DNA of 64,000 nucleotides from assembly GCF_018555685.1 (NCBI RefSeq), contig NZ_JAFLWW010000002.1:806001-870000 (forward strand). The letters run 5' to 3'. The translations under genes were made by a program, and so were the position numbers. The notes beneath the pieces are model-generated. The model worked only from the letters and a program-made list of their open reading frames with translations. It had not been told where the DNA came from and did no database searches. The stretch's first letter is position 1; each line of letters opens with the position of its first letter. This DNA is from Aminobacter anthyllidis. Lineage in GTDB: Bacteria > Pseudomonadota > Alphaproteobacteria > Rhizobiales > Rhizobiaceae. Positions 1-7,354 of this stretch are shown here, piece after piece.

Positions 1-2
1 GT

Positions 3-287
3 CCGATTGAGCGCTGCCCGACCCACCCAGGCGCGCTGCTTGACGACATCATCCCGGCAACTGGAAAGACCAAGGTGGAAATCGCGGAACTGCTCGGAAT
101 CTCGCGCCAGCAGCTGTATGACATTATTCGCGAGAAGAAGCCGGTTTCCCCTGCTGTCGCTGCCCGACTGGGCAAGATGTTTGGCGATGGGGCGGCTGTT
201 TGGCTCAGGATGCAGGCGGCCTATGACGCTTGGCATGTCGAGCGCGAGGTCGACGTGAGCAACATACCGACGCTTCATGCCGCCTGA
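3..287 (+). CDS. higA: HigA-type XRE antitoxin, 5' end cut by the window edge
   Basis: The open frame runs in from the window edge and shows the N-terminal signature of HigA antidotes (THPGALLDDIIP, like the usual HPGEIL..EFL). An XRE helix-turn-helix follows (VEIAELLGISRQQLYDIIR), then the family's C-terminal pattern (AARLGKMFGDGAAVWLRMQAAYD). In this family the protein neutralises a HigB/RelE-type mRNA interferase and represses its own operon. The toxin gene usually precedes higA and would lie outside the window. An internal ATG at 75 exists, but the signature upstream of it shows that the true start is earlier. The subfamily symbol is inferred. Confidence 0.75.
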   Translation, partial: PIERCPTHPGALLDDIIPATGKTKVEIAELLGISRQQLYDIIREKKPVSPAVAARLGKMFGDGAAVWLRMQAAYDAWHVEREVDVSNIPTLHAA

Positions 288-295
288 GGTAACGA

Positions 296-835
296 GTGGA
301 CAACTACCCCGATCATCTGTCACCCGAGTTCGATGAGACGGGCGGGGTTGTCACGCCTTTTGAAGAGTGGTGGCCTCGCGTTCGGGATGCATTTCCGCAC
401 GTGCCTGCCGAAGTCGCTCGGGACTGGCTGCACAGGCATTGGCGACACTCGAATTACGATTGGCTAGCGTCGGCTGATTATCGGTTCACCCGAGTTGAAT
501 GGGCTACGAACGATCTGCGGTCCATCAGGACCAGTTGGAACAACTTCGCTGACAGGCCAGAAGACGTGATCGACCAAGGTGGCTATTTGGCGGAAAGGCA
601 CCGGGCCGTGTACGGCAACGACCTGGCGGAATACATGATCGAAAACGGCACTTGGCCGGTCCCGCCTGTCATCCTCGACAACCGAGATGGGCACGTTCAC
701 AAGCGCTATCGGCTGCCATCCACCTATGTTCTCGTCGAAGGGCACCGCCGGTTCGAAATTGGCTCATACCTCGCCAGCACAGGCCTCATGGTTCCGCAGG
801 TCCATTTCTGGATGATGACGCGAGCCGCATCCTAG
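296..835 (+). CDS. ParB/Srx-like domain protein of unknown role
   Basis: This 179-residue protein starts with GTG 8 bases after the antitoxin stop, so the two may be co-transcribed. The N-terminal half is rich in Trp and Arg and matches nothing I recognise. The C-terminal half carries a ParB/sulfiredoxin-like signature: a PVPPVILDNRDGH strand followed by YVLVEGHRRFEIGSYLA, the G-H-R-R box of ParB-type CTPase/nuclease folds. Such isolated domains occur in phage and defence-linked proteins. No signal peptide or membrane segment is visible. The fold assignment is moderate and the function is unknown. Confidence 0.6.
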   Translation: MDNYPDHLSPEFDETGGVVTPFEEWWPRVRDAFPHVPAEVARDWLHRHWRHSNYDWLASADYRFTRVEWATNDLRSIRTSWNNFADRPEDVIDQGGYLAERHRAVYGNDLAEYMIENGTWPVPPVILDNRDGHVHKRYRLPSTYVLVEGHRRFEIGSYLASTGLMVPQVHFWMMTRAAS

Positions 836-980
836 GCGCGCCGCCCCATCTTCTTGTCGACCAAGGAACGGCGTGACGACTAAAACCGTCTGAATTCAGA
901 CGTTTACCTATGCTCTGGCATTGCCAATGCATTGCGATGCCATTGCTGTAGCAATGCTAGCCCCTGCCTTGAAAACAGAA

Positions 981-1002
981 AACCCGCCTGGTGGGGCGGG
1001 TT
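981..1002 (-). terminator. Intrinsic terminator of the leftward island operon
   Basis: Inverted repeat AACCCGCC (981-988) and GGCGGGTT (995-1002). Read on the minus strand it is followed by a T-rich run (TTCTGTTTTC). It lies 77 bases beyond the stop of the last gene of the 5076-1079 operon. The rest of 836-1078 shows no convincing gene. Confidence 0.7.
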
Positions 1003-1078
1003 CTGGATGCATCTCTGCAAACTAGGGACACCATAGGGGGTTTCGTTACATGTGTCAACGCAACACTGCCGCATGAAA

Positions 1079-1753
1079 TCACATAAAATCGAAGTATCTT
1101 GCGCACAATCGCAGGTGATGCTGCAAGATAATCGCCATTTCGCGCTCTTGGACGCTATACTTTTGCGCAATATCGGCCGCAGTCTGCCCCGAGACACAAT
1201 AGTCGATGAGTTGCGCCGAGGCGGCGGAACCAAGTTCGTCTCGAAACCCGGTGAGCTTGTCGAGCGCAGCAACCCGCCCGTCCCCGATGCCGTTGGCGTA
1301 GCCCGACCTAGTCCCGCGCAGGAAGTTCGCCGAGCTGGCGATTGTCATCCCGGCCCGCTCCCACAGACTTGCGAGGTGGGAACCGGCATGGAAAAGGGCG
1401 TCTTGCTTGTTCCGCCCATATCGCCATTCGAATGATCCTGGCCGGCAGCGAAAAAACTGGCGCTCAGTACGATCCGCCGAAATCTTGACTTTGACTTTCG
1501 TCAGCCTGGCGCCGTCCTTGCCGCCGTCCGCATCCTTGAGCTTGGCGACCCGTCTTCGGTGTGGCGCTGTCTCATGCGCAACGCGCTCGCGTTGTTCGGC
1601 CCGCTCCCAAGCCTCGCTAACCCTAGTGTCTTCCACAGGGCCGCCGACGGCTGTTTCGGAACGTCTCTTCCGGCGTCGGCGAGCCTCAGCAAGGTTGATG
1701 CGCTTGCCGCCATCTACCCGCACCGATGGGAGGACTTTCTTGCTCTTCGTCAA
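1079..1753 (-). CDS. Hypothetical protein with a DUF6456-like C-terminus
   Basis: Last gene of the leftward operon, 224 residues; its ATG overlaps the upstream stop by 4 bases. The N-terminus is very basic (ARRRRKRRSE). The C-terminal ~100 residues (HAGSHLASLWERAG ... AALDKLTGFRDELGSAASAQL ... YCVSGQTAADIAQKYSV) resemble the helical DUF6456 region found in rhizobial replication or regulatory proteins, where an HTH-like helix pair precedes the terminus. DNA binding is plausible from charge and context but not shown. The family match is from memory of the pattern and needs a profile search. Confidence 0.6.
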   Translation of the reverse strand: MTKSKKVLPSVRVDGGKRINLAEARRRRKRRSETAVGGPVEDTRVSEAWERAEQRERVAHETAPHRRRVAKLKDADGGKDGARLTKVKVKISADRTERQFFRCRPGSFEWRYGRNKQDALFHAGSHLASLWERAGMTIASSANFLRGTRSGYANGIGDGRVAALDKLTGFRDELGSAASAQLIDYCVSGQTAADIAQKYSVQEREMAIILQHHLRLCARYFDFM

Positions 1754-2817
1754 GCAACCTTCCTTTCGATGAAAACCACATCGGGGTCGTTTGCCGGCGG
1801 CAGTGGCGTATGCGCGCCCTCAGGTACGACCACATTTGCGTAATGTGGGCCGGCAAAGGACTCGCTACGAAAGAGGACTTGGCGACCGTCGACGCTGATT
1901 TCGAACCTAGCGAATGGCGTATTGGGCCTATTCCCCCAGCGGTGCAGCGTCTGGAGATTTTTCCGGGCAAAGAACTTCTGCCCGTCCTCAATGCTAGCCA
2001 ACGTCGCCAGCATGCTGCGCATCGCTCTCTCGACCATTCGACCGCGTTTAAGGATCTCCTCTGTTGCGGGGTGTTCAGGCGTGGTCGGTGACCAACCCGG
2101 CAGGGGGTGCGCAGCATCAGCCAACGCCGATTGCAGTTGGCAAACGTCGCGCTTCACATCGTACCCCTCGGCCAGGAATTTCAGCCCGTGCGCCCGTCCG
2201 ATTGCTTTCCGTTGGATGACGGCATTTCCGAGCCGATCCTTCATGCCCAAGTCAGCATCAACGAAAAGCTCCCCATTTGTCTGTGCAAGTTCCCTATGCA
2301 GAAACTGGCTGTACCCTTTTGCCTGCTCGTCAAGCTGATCACGAGCGAACTGCAAGTCCGCGGCTATTTTTGACATACGGGCGACAAACTGAGTCAGCGC
2401 ATCGCGCCGTGCGCCGATTTCTAGCCAAGTATCGAAGTAATCACGGCATGCCTGCTGCCGGCGGAACAACCTTTCGGCATGGCGAAAATTCTCACCGTAA
2501 TGCGTGGCCGCGCATTGATGCCCTACGAAGCGAGCCGTTCCCTCATCCGGGAAATAGGCCATGCGCCCGCGAATGAATTTTGGCGACCCTGGCGCGCAGA
2601 ACGAACAGGGCACCCGTTCGCCTCCGGGCCGGAGCATGACCGGCACAGTGATTTCCTCGGACAACAGGACGATGTTGTCGTGCTGCGTCGGCCGGCTGGT
2701 CGACACGTTTTCAAATGTTTCGGGGCAACCCGTCGTGGCGATGTGCTGGCGCCACCGCTCAAGATACTCATCACTCGGCTGCGTCTCGAATACCGGATAG
2801 TGAGCCAAGTCGGTCAT
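1750..2817 (-). CDS. Hypothetical island protein with a possible zinc-binding segment
   Basis: This 355-residue protein is coupled by 4-base overlaps to both neighbours. I do not recognise the family. Around residues 70-105 it has a Cys/His-rich stretch (CSFCAPGSP ... GHQCAATHYGE) that could hold zinc. The middle (residues ~140-210) is strongly charged and probably helical. No membrane segment or signal peptide is seen. It sits between the DUF6074-like gene and the DUF6456-like gene, so it is likely part of the element's replication or control module. Confidence 0.65.
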   Translation of the reverse strand: MTDLAHYPVFETQPSDEYLERWRQHIATTGCPETFENVSTSRPTQHDNIVLLSEEITVPVMLRPGGERVPCSFCAPGSPKFIRGRMAYFPDEGTARFVGHQCAATHYGENFRHAERLFRRQQACRDYFDTWLEIGARRDALTQFVARMSKIAADLQFARDQLDEQAKGYSQFLHRELAQTNGELFVDADLGMKDRLGNAVIQRKAIGRAHGLKFLAEGYDVKRDVCQLQSALADAAHPLPGWSPTTPEHPATEEILKRGRMVERAMRSMLATLASIEDGQKFFARKNLQTLHRWGNRPNTPFARFEISVDGRQVLFRSESFAGPHYANVVVPEGAHTPLPPANDPDVVFIERKVA

Positions 2818-3101
2818 GCTGCACCTCCTACGTGCTGATCGGCTGCGGCTGCAGCCTCCTTTCTCACCCTGTCGAAAACGGTGAGAGAAAACGCCTCGAT
2901 CTGGTCACTAATCTCGTCGCTGTCGCGCACCCCGCACACCTGCAACTGCCCTGTGAGGCGCCGGATTGTGGTGTTCCAGAACCGGTCAGCGGCGGCGCCG
3001 TGGCGGCGCATCAGTACGTAGACCGTTTCGCGCACCAGAAGTTCCTGCCGACACAGCGGGAACGGCACGACTGTTCCGTTTTTGCTCGTGTTCTGTTCCA
3101 T
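2814..3101 (-). CDS. DUF6074-like small protein
   Basis: A 95-residue protein with the DUF6074 hallmark near its N-terminus (VVPFPLCRQELLVRET, compare VVPFPLARR in the family), then an amphipathic helical region ending in an Ala-rich tail. DUF6074 proteins are small and common in rhizobial phages and islands; their role is unknown. The ATG overlaps the preceding stop by one base, and its own stop overlaps the next start by four, so translational coupling is likely. Confidence 0.65.
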   Translation of the reverse strand: MEQNTSKNGTVVPFPLCRQELLVRETVYVLMRRHGAAADRFWNTTIRRLTGQLQVCGVRDSDEISDQIEAFSLTVFDRVRKEAAAAADQHVGGAA

Positions 3102-3961
3102 TAGCTAGCAACTCCCATGCGGCGAGATACTTCCTCAACGGCGTGCAACGGCTCGTCATCGTTTGCGCTGGGGCTTTTGAAAGAGGCGACCACCCCCGAA
3201 GGGGCCTTGATCTGAAACGGTGCGCCAAGCGGGGATGAGACAAGTGTGTCGCCGCTAGATTTAATAATACCTAGTCGCGACGGACCTGTCGCATTGTGCC
3301 GCCGATACCATTGGGCGCGAGAAATCCCCTCTGCCTCCCATGGGCGAGTTTTAGAGAGCGAATTGGCCGCCTCCCATTGTTTTCGCGGCTGGACCCCAGC
3401 AGCGCGGCGCTTATTCACCTGACGTTCGCGATCCCTGTCGCGCTTAACGTTTCGGGCGATGCCTTTGCGAATTTCCGTCGGCACATCGCAGGCACCAATT
3501 GAGCGGAACTCCTGCGCGTTGCGCTCCCAGAGGGTGACATTCAGCAGGCCGGCAACCTCGTCGGCTCCCAAGTCTAGTCGCCGGCTGCGAAGCGCATGGA
3601 GGATCGGCCGGAGCAAAGTTGCCGCCTGCGACAACACCCACGGACACCAGCGGTTACACCAACCGCGAAGGGCAACTTCGAAGTCCAGGCCACGGCGCCG
3701 GCAATGCGCGTTTAGCGCATATGCAGCGGCTTTGATGAAAAGGTCGGCATCGTCCGTCTCAGGGACGAACTGGCCGTGCCGCGCCACAATCAGTTGCTCG
3801 ATCTCGCGAAGGCGTAGCACGTTGACACTGAACGGCTGCTTCGTCTCGGCGTCGGCTCGCGAGGATAGGATGCACTTGCCTAGCTTGACCTTGCCGGTGC
3901 GGTGCTTCTTATGCCGCGCAGCGGCGGCGGGGCTAATACAGGCATCGAGGGGACGGGCCAT
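3101..3961 (-). CDS. Conserved rhizobial island protein, basic, unknown function
   Basis: A 286-residue protein. Its central region is very basic and ends in a motif seen repeatedly in rhizobial island proteins (ARNVKRDRDRERQVNKRRAAG ... SLSKTRPWEAEGISRAQWYRR). The last part, WEAEGISRAQWYRR, looks like a helix-turn-helix that would recognise DNA. I cannot assign a function; replication or regulatory protein is inferred from charge and operon position. The start overlaps the upstream stop by one base. The C-terminal ~70 residues are low complexity. Confidence 0.65.
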   Translation of the reverse strand: MARPLDACISPAAAARHKKHRTGKVKLGKCILSSRADAETKQPFSVNVLRLREIEQLIVARHGQFVPETDDADLFIKAAAYALNAHCRRRGLDFEVALRGWCNRWCPWVLSQAATLLRPILHALRSRRLDLGADEVAGLLNVTLWERNAQEFRSIGACDVPTEIRKGIARNVKRDRDRERQVNKRRAAGVQPRKQWEAANSLSKTRPWEAEGISRAQWYRRHNATGPSRLGIIKSSGDTLVSSPLGAPFQIKAPSGVVASFKSPSANDDEPLHAVEEVSRRMGVAS

Positions 3962-4164
3962 CAGATTGCCCTCCCCTTGATCAAGGTCGCCTCACGGACA
4001 GCAGCGACAGCCTCTAGTAATGTCAGGCCGAACCGCTGTCGGAGATCTGGAATTATCGGGTGCGGCGGAAACTTTTCGGTGGCCAGCCAATTGGCCGCCA
4101 CCGTAACGTCACGCGTTACGTCATGTGACGTCACTTGGTGCAGCGGTATCGAAGGAGCTGTCAT
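3961..4164 (-). CDS. Small hypothetical protein
   Basis: A 67-residue frame linked to the upstream gene by a 4-base overlap and to the downstream gene by 1 base. That is the main evidence that it is translated. The sequence (ATEKFPPHPIIPDLRQRFGLTLLEAVAAVREA) suggests a short helical DNA-binding or adaptor protein; 'IIPDLRQRFGLTLLEAVAA' could be the helix-turn-helix of a small regulator. No family is assigned. Confidence 0.5.
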   Translation of the reverse strand: MTAPSIPLHQVTSHDVTRDVTVAANWLATEKFPPHPIIPDLRQRFGLTLLEAVAAVREATLIKGRAI

Positions 4165-4406
4165 TTAAGCAGCCCCTTTGACTTGGCCGTCATAAGCGCG
4201 GTGGTGACGGCTGCAGCATATTCTTCGAGCTTATCGAGTTTGATAGCGAAACCATCCTTGCCGGGTCGCATCGCCCCGTCAGTGGTTTCGAAGAAGACAC
4301 GCGTGTTGAACACATAGGCGCCAGCAAAGAAATCCAACGAGACGCGTATTTCATCGCCTCGTAGGTTCTTCCTCATCGACGCAATCGGCATCGATGATTT
4401 GCTCAT
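4161..4406 (-). CDS. PC4/p15-type ssDNA-binding transcriptional coactivator
   Basis: An 81-residue protein with the whole compact PC4 fold pattern: MRKNLRGDEIRVSLDFFAGAY for the first strands, FNTRVFFETTDGAMRPGKDGFAIKL for the central strand-turn with the conserved PGKxG motif, and a C-terminal helix (KLEEYAAAVTTALM). Bacterial PC4-like proteins bind single-stranded or melted DNA as dimers, and some phages carry them for late transcription or replication. The neighbours are small regulators in a fully coupled operon, which suits a replication or transcription aid for the element. Confidence 0.75.
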   Translation of the reverse strand: MSKSSMPIASMRKNLRGDEIRVSLDFFAGAYVFNTRVFFETTDGAMRPGKDGFAIKLDKLEEYAAAVTTALMTAKSKGLLK

Positions 4407-4882
4407 GCGGCGGCTTGCCTCGCGTCGTCGAGAATGTGAACCGGCGTCCGCAAACGATAGACGGCATGCGAGCCTGGGAATTGCCCGCCATGGGCTTCGT
4501 GCTCGGTCTCAATCAAAAGCTGATGCTCGTGACGAAGCAAATAAACAAAATGGGCGAGCCTCAGACCAGCCGAGAAGTCAGAGGCGCTGCAGCCCCTTTG
4601 TCCAGCCTTTACCAACTCATTGAGCGCCCAGCCGACGCGGCCTGGCACGACCGCGCGGCGCTCATGCGCAGGATCACCAGGGTGAACCAAGACCGTGAGT
4701 TGAAACTTGCCCTTGCCAGAATTGATTTGGCGGGCGGCGGCATCCCTTGCTATGGAATCCATCGCGGTCCTTTTAGAATTTGGGGAAAACAAATTTTCTG
4801 GGATCGAAGGGAGATGGGCGGTTCTGTTTGGCGACTGGCCGCTCATCCCCTCACTTCTGTATTTGCTAACTCCTTTTTTCAT
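4403..4882 (-). CDS. Winged-helix domain protein
   Basis: A 159-residue protein. Residues ~75-155 (VVPGRVGWALNELVKAGQRGCSASDF ... YLLRHEHQLLIETEHEAHGGQFPGSHAVYRLRTPV) match the short winged-helix proteins common in rhizobial phages: helices, then a beta wing containing H-GG-FPG-H. The first ~45 residues are probably flexible. The ATG at 4882 overlaps the upstream stop by 4 bases; an internal ATG at 4846 is the alternative. A regulatory DNA-binding role inside the element is inferred. Confidence 0.7.
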   Translation of the reverse strand: MKKGVSKYRSEGMSGQSPNRTAHLPSIPENLFSPNSKRTAMDSIARDAAARQINSGKGKFQLTVLVHPGDPAHERRAVVPGRVGWALNELVKAGQRGCSASDFSAGLRLAHFVYLLRHEHQLLIETEHEAHGGQFPGSHAVYRLRTPVHILDDARQAAA

Positions 4883-5076
4883 GCGGCCGCTTCCAGGAAG
4901 AAGCGCAGCAGGGCCCCGCGCTCTGCAACCCAGCGGCCGCCCACTTTCTTCGCCGGCAATTCGCCCTTCTCAAGCATGTGGAACGTTGCCCGAGCTGATC
5001 GGCCGATCAGCTCGGCTATTGCTGTCGCGCCCCAGACAAGCTCTATGTTGCTGTTGCGTTCTGTAGTCACCGTCAT
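4879..5076 (-). CDS. AlpA/excisionase-like HTH protein
   Basis: First gene of the leftward operon. I chose ATG 5076 over the upstream start at 5142 because GAAAGGG sits ~8 bases before it and the longer frame would run through the palindromic operator. The 65-residue product is a MerR/AlpA-type helix-turn-helix (VWGATAIAELIGRSARATFHMLEKGELPAKKVGGRWVAER), the fold of phage excisionases and helix-turn-helix-17 proteins. It could act as excisionase with the integrase ~700 bases away or as repressor of this operon. Confidence 0.7.
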   Translation of the reverse strand: MTVTTERNSNIELVWGATAIAELIGRSARATFHMLEKGELPAKKVGGRWVAERGALLRFFLEAAA

Positions 5077-5092
5077 TGCATGGCACCCTTTC

Positions 5093-5169
5093 GCACTGCA
5101 AATGTAGTGCAGCCAGATTACACATTCAAAGTCCCTATTCAAGCCCTATTTGCACTTTGATTGCAGTGC
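5093..5169. promoter_or_regulatory. Two matched palindromic operators between divergent genes
   Basis: Two 18-base sites share the layout GCACT-N8-AGTGC: GCACTGCAAATGTAGTGC at 5093-5110 and GCACTTTGATTGCAGTGC at 5152-5169. The second, read on the other strand, begins GCACTGCAA like the first, so the pair is inverted with centres 59 bases apart. They sit between the HTH gene (start 5076, minus) and the ribbon-helix-helix gene (start 5206, plus). That is where an element's switch repressor would bind. Confidence 0.7.
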
Positions 5170-5205
5170 GTGTATGGACTGGGGAAAACTTTGGAAAGCA
5201 TCTCA

Positions 5206-5775
5206 ATGGCGCGCAGCCAAACGAAAACCACCAAGTCAGAGACGCTGACAATCCGCCTCGACCTGAAGACGCGGTTCGTTCTCGAATACGTGTCTCGGCT
5301 CAAAGGCCAGTCCATCACCACCGTCGTCGAACGCGCAATTCTAACTGCGGCTAGCCAGGAAACGGTGCCAGATCTCTCGTCGTTTGGTCCAAACGACGCC
5401 CTCACGTGGCACGATTTTTGGGATGTGAGCGAAGGGGTGCGCGCGCTCTCCCTTTCCTCTCGCACCGAGTTCTTCCCGACCTACGAAGAGGATCGGAAAC
5501 TCTCTTTTTGCAAAGAACACTGGCCTTTTTTCTTCGCAAACTCAAAGCGGAGAGCATTCCTGAACCACTACGTCGACGTACTATGGCCTCGGATAGACGA
5601 GTTCATCCAAATGCATGAGGACCAGAAATCAAAAGACTATTTTGCAGCCGGTCACGCGATGCAAAAGGCGCTGAGCGACGCGAAGCTTAAGGCCCCCGAG
5701 TGGCCTATCGTTGAGAAACCCGAGCCACCAAAGCCCAACAAATCGCGCGACTTAGACGACGAGATTCCCTTCTGA
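5206..5775 (+). CDS. Ribbon-helix-helix protein, integrase operon partner
   Basis: Start ATG 5206 is chosen for the GGAAAG eight bases upstream; a TTG at 5161 would overlap the operator. The 189-residue product opens with an Arc/CopG-like ribbon-helix-helix (ETLTIRLDLKTRFVLEYVSRLKGQSITTVVERAIL). A C-terminal portion of ~120 residues rich in Trp/Phe has no family I recognise, and the acidic tail is DLDDEIPF. Its stop overlaps the integrase ATG (TGATG), so the two are co-translated. A role as regulator of integration or of the two nearby operators is inferred. Confidence 0.7.
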   Translation: MARSQTKTTKSETLTIRLDLKTRFVLEYVSRLKGQSITTVVERAILTAASQETVPDLSSFGPNDALTWHDFWDVSEGVRALSLSSRTEFFPTYEEDRKLSFCKEHWPFFFANSKRRAFLNHYVDVLWPRIDEFIQMHEDQKSKDYFAAGHAMQKALSDAKLKAPEWPIVEKPEPPKPNKSRDLDDEIPF

Positions 5776-7022
5776 TGTCCATCCGCAAGCGCACCTGGAC
5801 GAATGCTAAGGGCGACGAGAAGACCGCGTGGGTGGTCGATTACGTCGACACCAAGGGCACTCGTCGGCTGAAGACCTTCGCCAAGAAAAAGGAAGCCGAC
5901 ACGTTCGCGGCCACGGCAAAGGTCGAGGTGCGCGAAGGAACCCACGTCGCCGACAGCGCCAGCGCCACAGTGAAGCAGGCCGGTGAGTTTTGGATAGCCA
6001 GCGCCGAGGGCGCTGGGTTGGAGCGCACGACCACCAACCAGTACCGGCAGCACCTTGATCTGCATATCGCGCCACTGATTGGCGACACGCTTCTGTCGAA
6101 GCTCTCAGTGCCCACCGTGCGGGACTTTGAGGACAAGCTCCGTGAAACGGGACGCTCGCCGGCAATGGTGCGCAAGGTGCTGGTCAGCCTCGGCTCGCTC
6201 CTAGCCGACGCGCAGGAGCGAGGGCTGGTAGTTCGCAACGCGGTCAGGGAGAAGAGCCGCGCTCGACAGAAAGGCAAAGACAGACGCCAGGAAAGGCGCC
6301 AGAAGGGTCGCCTAAAGGTTGGGACGCACATTCCGACCAGAGGCGAGGTCAAGGCCATCGTGGGCGCGCTGGAGGGCCGCTGGCGTCCGTTGCTGCTGAC
6401 AGCAATCTTTGCCGGTCTCAGAGCATCGGAGCTGCGGGGACTGCGCTGGCTCGATGTCGATCTGGAAAAACGCGAGATCCACGTCCGACAGCGGGCGGAC
6501 AGGTTCAACGATATCGGCAGGCCGAAGTCGGAAGCCGGGGAGCGAACAGTTCCTATCCCCCCGATGGTGGTCAACGCTCTGAAGGAATGGAAGCTCGCCT
6601 ACAGCAGGCCGATCACTGGCCGCGACGACGATGGCAATGTGATCAGGGAAGATGCCAGGCCATCACATCTGATCTTTGCCAATGGCTCGGGCAATGTCGA
6701 AAGCTTGGGGAACATCATCAACCGGGGACTGATCCCGGTCCAGATAGTCGCCGGCGTAACCGCGGAAACCGATGAAGTTGACGAGAACGGCAAGCCTGTT
6801 CTCGCCGCGAAGTACACCGGCATGCATGCGCTGCGGCATTTCTATGCGTCATGGTGCATCAACCGGCCACAGGACGGAGGCCTGGGCCTTCCGGCCAAGG
6901 TCGTCCAGGAACGGCTCGGTCACTCATCGATCGTCATGACGATGGACGTCTACGGACACCTGTTCCCGAGGGGCGATGATGCCGACGAAATGGCCGCTGC
7001 GGAACGCGCGCTGCTCAGCTGA
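5775..7022 (+). CDS. Tyrosine recombinase (site-specific integrase)
   Basis: A 415-residue phage-type integrase. The N-terminal arm-binding part (YVDTKGTRRLKTFAKKKEAD) and the SAM-like core-binding domain (~residues 65-160) precede the catalytic domain. The catalytic residues are visible: Arg in GLRASELRGL (~217), the H-x-x-R box HALRHF (~351-356), His in RLGHSS, and the nucleophile Tyr in MDVYGHLF (~392). Length and order are normal, so it should be active. It lies ~280 bases from the tRNA-Phe-derived junction at 7305-7354, its expected attachment site. Confidence 0.95.
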   Translation: MSIRKRTWTNAKGDEKTAWVVDYVDTKGTRRLKTFAKKKEADTFAATAKVEVREGTHVADSASATVKQAGEFWIASAEGAGLERTTTNQYRQHLDLHIAPLIGDTLLSKLSVPTVRDFEDKLRETGRSPAMVRKVLVSLGSLLADAQERGLVVRNAVREKSRARQKGKDRRQERRQKGRLKVGTHIPTRGEVKAIVGALEGRWRPLLLTAIFAGLRASELRGLRWLDVDLEKREIHVRQRADRFNDIGRPKSEAGERTVPIPPMVVNALKEWKLAYSRPITGRDDDGNVIREDARPSHLIFANGSGNVESLGNIINRGLIPVQIVAGVTAETDEVDENGKPVLAAKYTGMHALRHFYASWCINRPQDGGLGLPAKVVQERLGHSSIVMTMDVYGHLFPRGDDADEMAAAERALLS

Positions 7023-7033
7023 AGGAGGACGTC

Positions 7034-7240
7034 ATGATGTACAGTCTCGCCTTTTTTCTTTTCGGCATGTCAATGTCGCTCCTCGGTTTCCTGCTCTTCA
7101 ATATTGAGCTTACGAGGGACCGTATAACTATGGAGATTGCCCGGACAATGTACTCGGGACCGCTCTTCTTTGGCGGCTTCTCATTGGCAGTTACGGCAGC
7201 CATAGAGTTCGTAAAAGAATTGCCTTTTTTAGCAGGCTGA
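7034..7240 (+). CDS. Small two-segment membrane protein
   Basis: A 68-residue protein with a strong AAGGAGG ribosome-binding site (7022-7028) overlapping the integrase stop region. There are two predicted membrane segments: LAFFLFGMSMSLLGFLLF near the N-terminus and SGPLFFGGFSLAVTAAIEF near the C-terminus, joined by a charged loop. No family is recognised. Being the last gene before the junction, it could be a cargo or immunity-type gene of the element. Confidence 0.55.
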   Translation: MMYSLAFFLFGMSMSLLGFLLFNIELTRDRITMEIARTMYSGPLFFGGFSLAVTAAIEFVKELPFLAG

Positions 7241-7304
7241 CAGGGCCGCGCGCGACATGTCCGTGACATATCGCTATTTTTATTAATGATATCAACATAT
7301 ACGG

Positions 7305-7354
7305 TCGGATTGAAAATCCGCGTGTCCGTGGTTCGAATCCGCGTCTGGGCACCA
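7305..7354 (+). repeat. Attachment-site copy of the 3' end of tRNA-Phe
   Basis: These 50 bases read as the anticodon arm (GGATTGAAAATCC, anticodon GAA), variable loop, T-arm (GGTTCGAATCC) and acceptor strand with CCA (TCTGGGCACCA) of tRNA-Phe. The bases before them do not form the 5' half (no GCCCAGA, no D-arm), so this is a partial tRNA copy and not a working gene. Integrases of this class use tRNA 3' ends as attB, which leaves the intact tRNA at the opposite end. Confidence 0.85.

Larger units (their letters stand above)
1..7354. mobile_element. Right end of an integrated element inserted at tRNA-Phe
   Basis: This segment looks like the integrase-proximal end of a site-specifically integrated element. 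The signs are a tyrosine recombinase, an AlpA-like HTH gene, small phage- or plasmid-like genes in a tight leftward operon, a HigA-type antitoxin, and a terminal copy of the 3' part of tRNA-Phe at 7305-7354. No capsid, tail or conjugation genes are visible here, so prophage, ICE and satellite element cannot be separated. The left boundary and the intact tRNA-Phe should lie before base 1. Chromosomal-type genes begin at 7703. Confidence 0.8.

Noticed and set aside
904-1272. 122-residue minus-strand frame
   Set aside because: It covers the terminator and the 3' part of the 1079-1753 gene in another frame, with no ribosome-binding site or recognisable motif.
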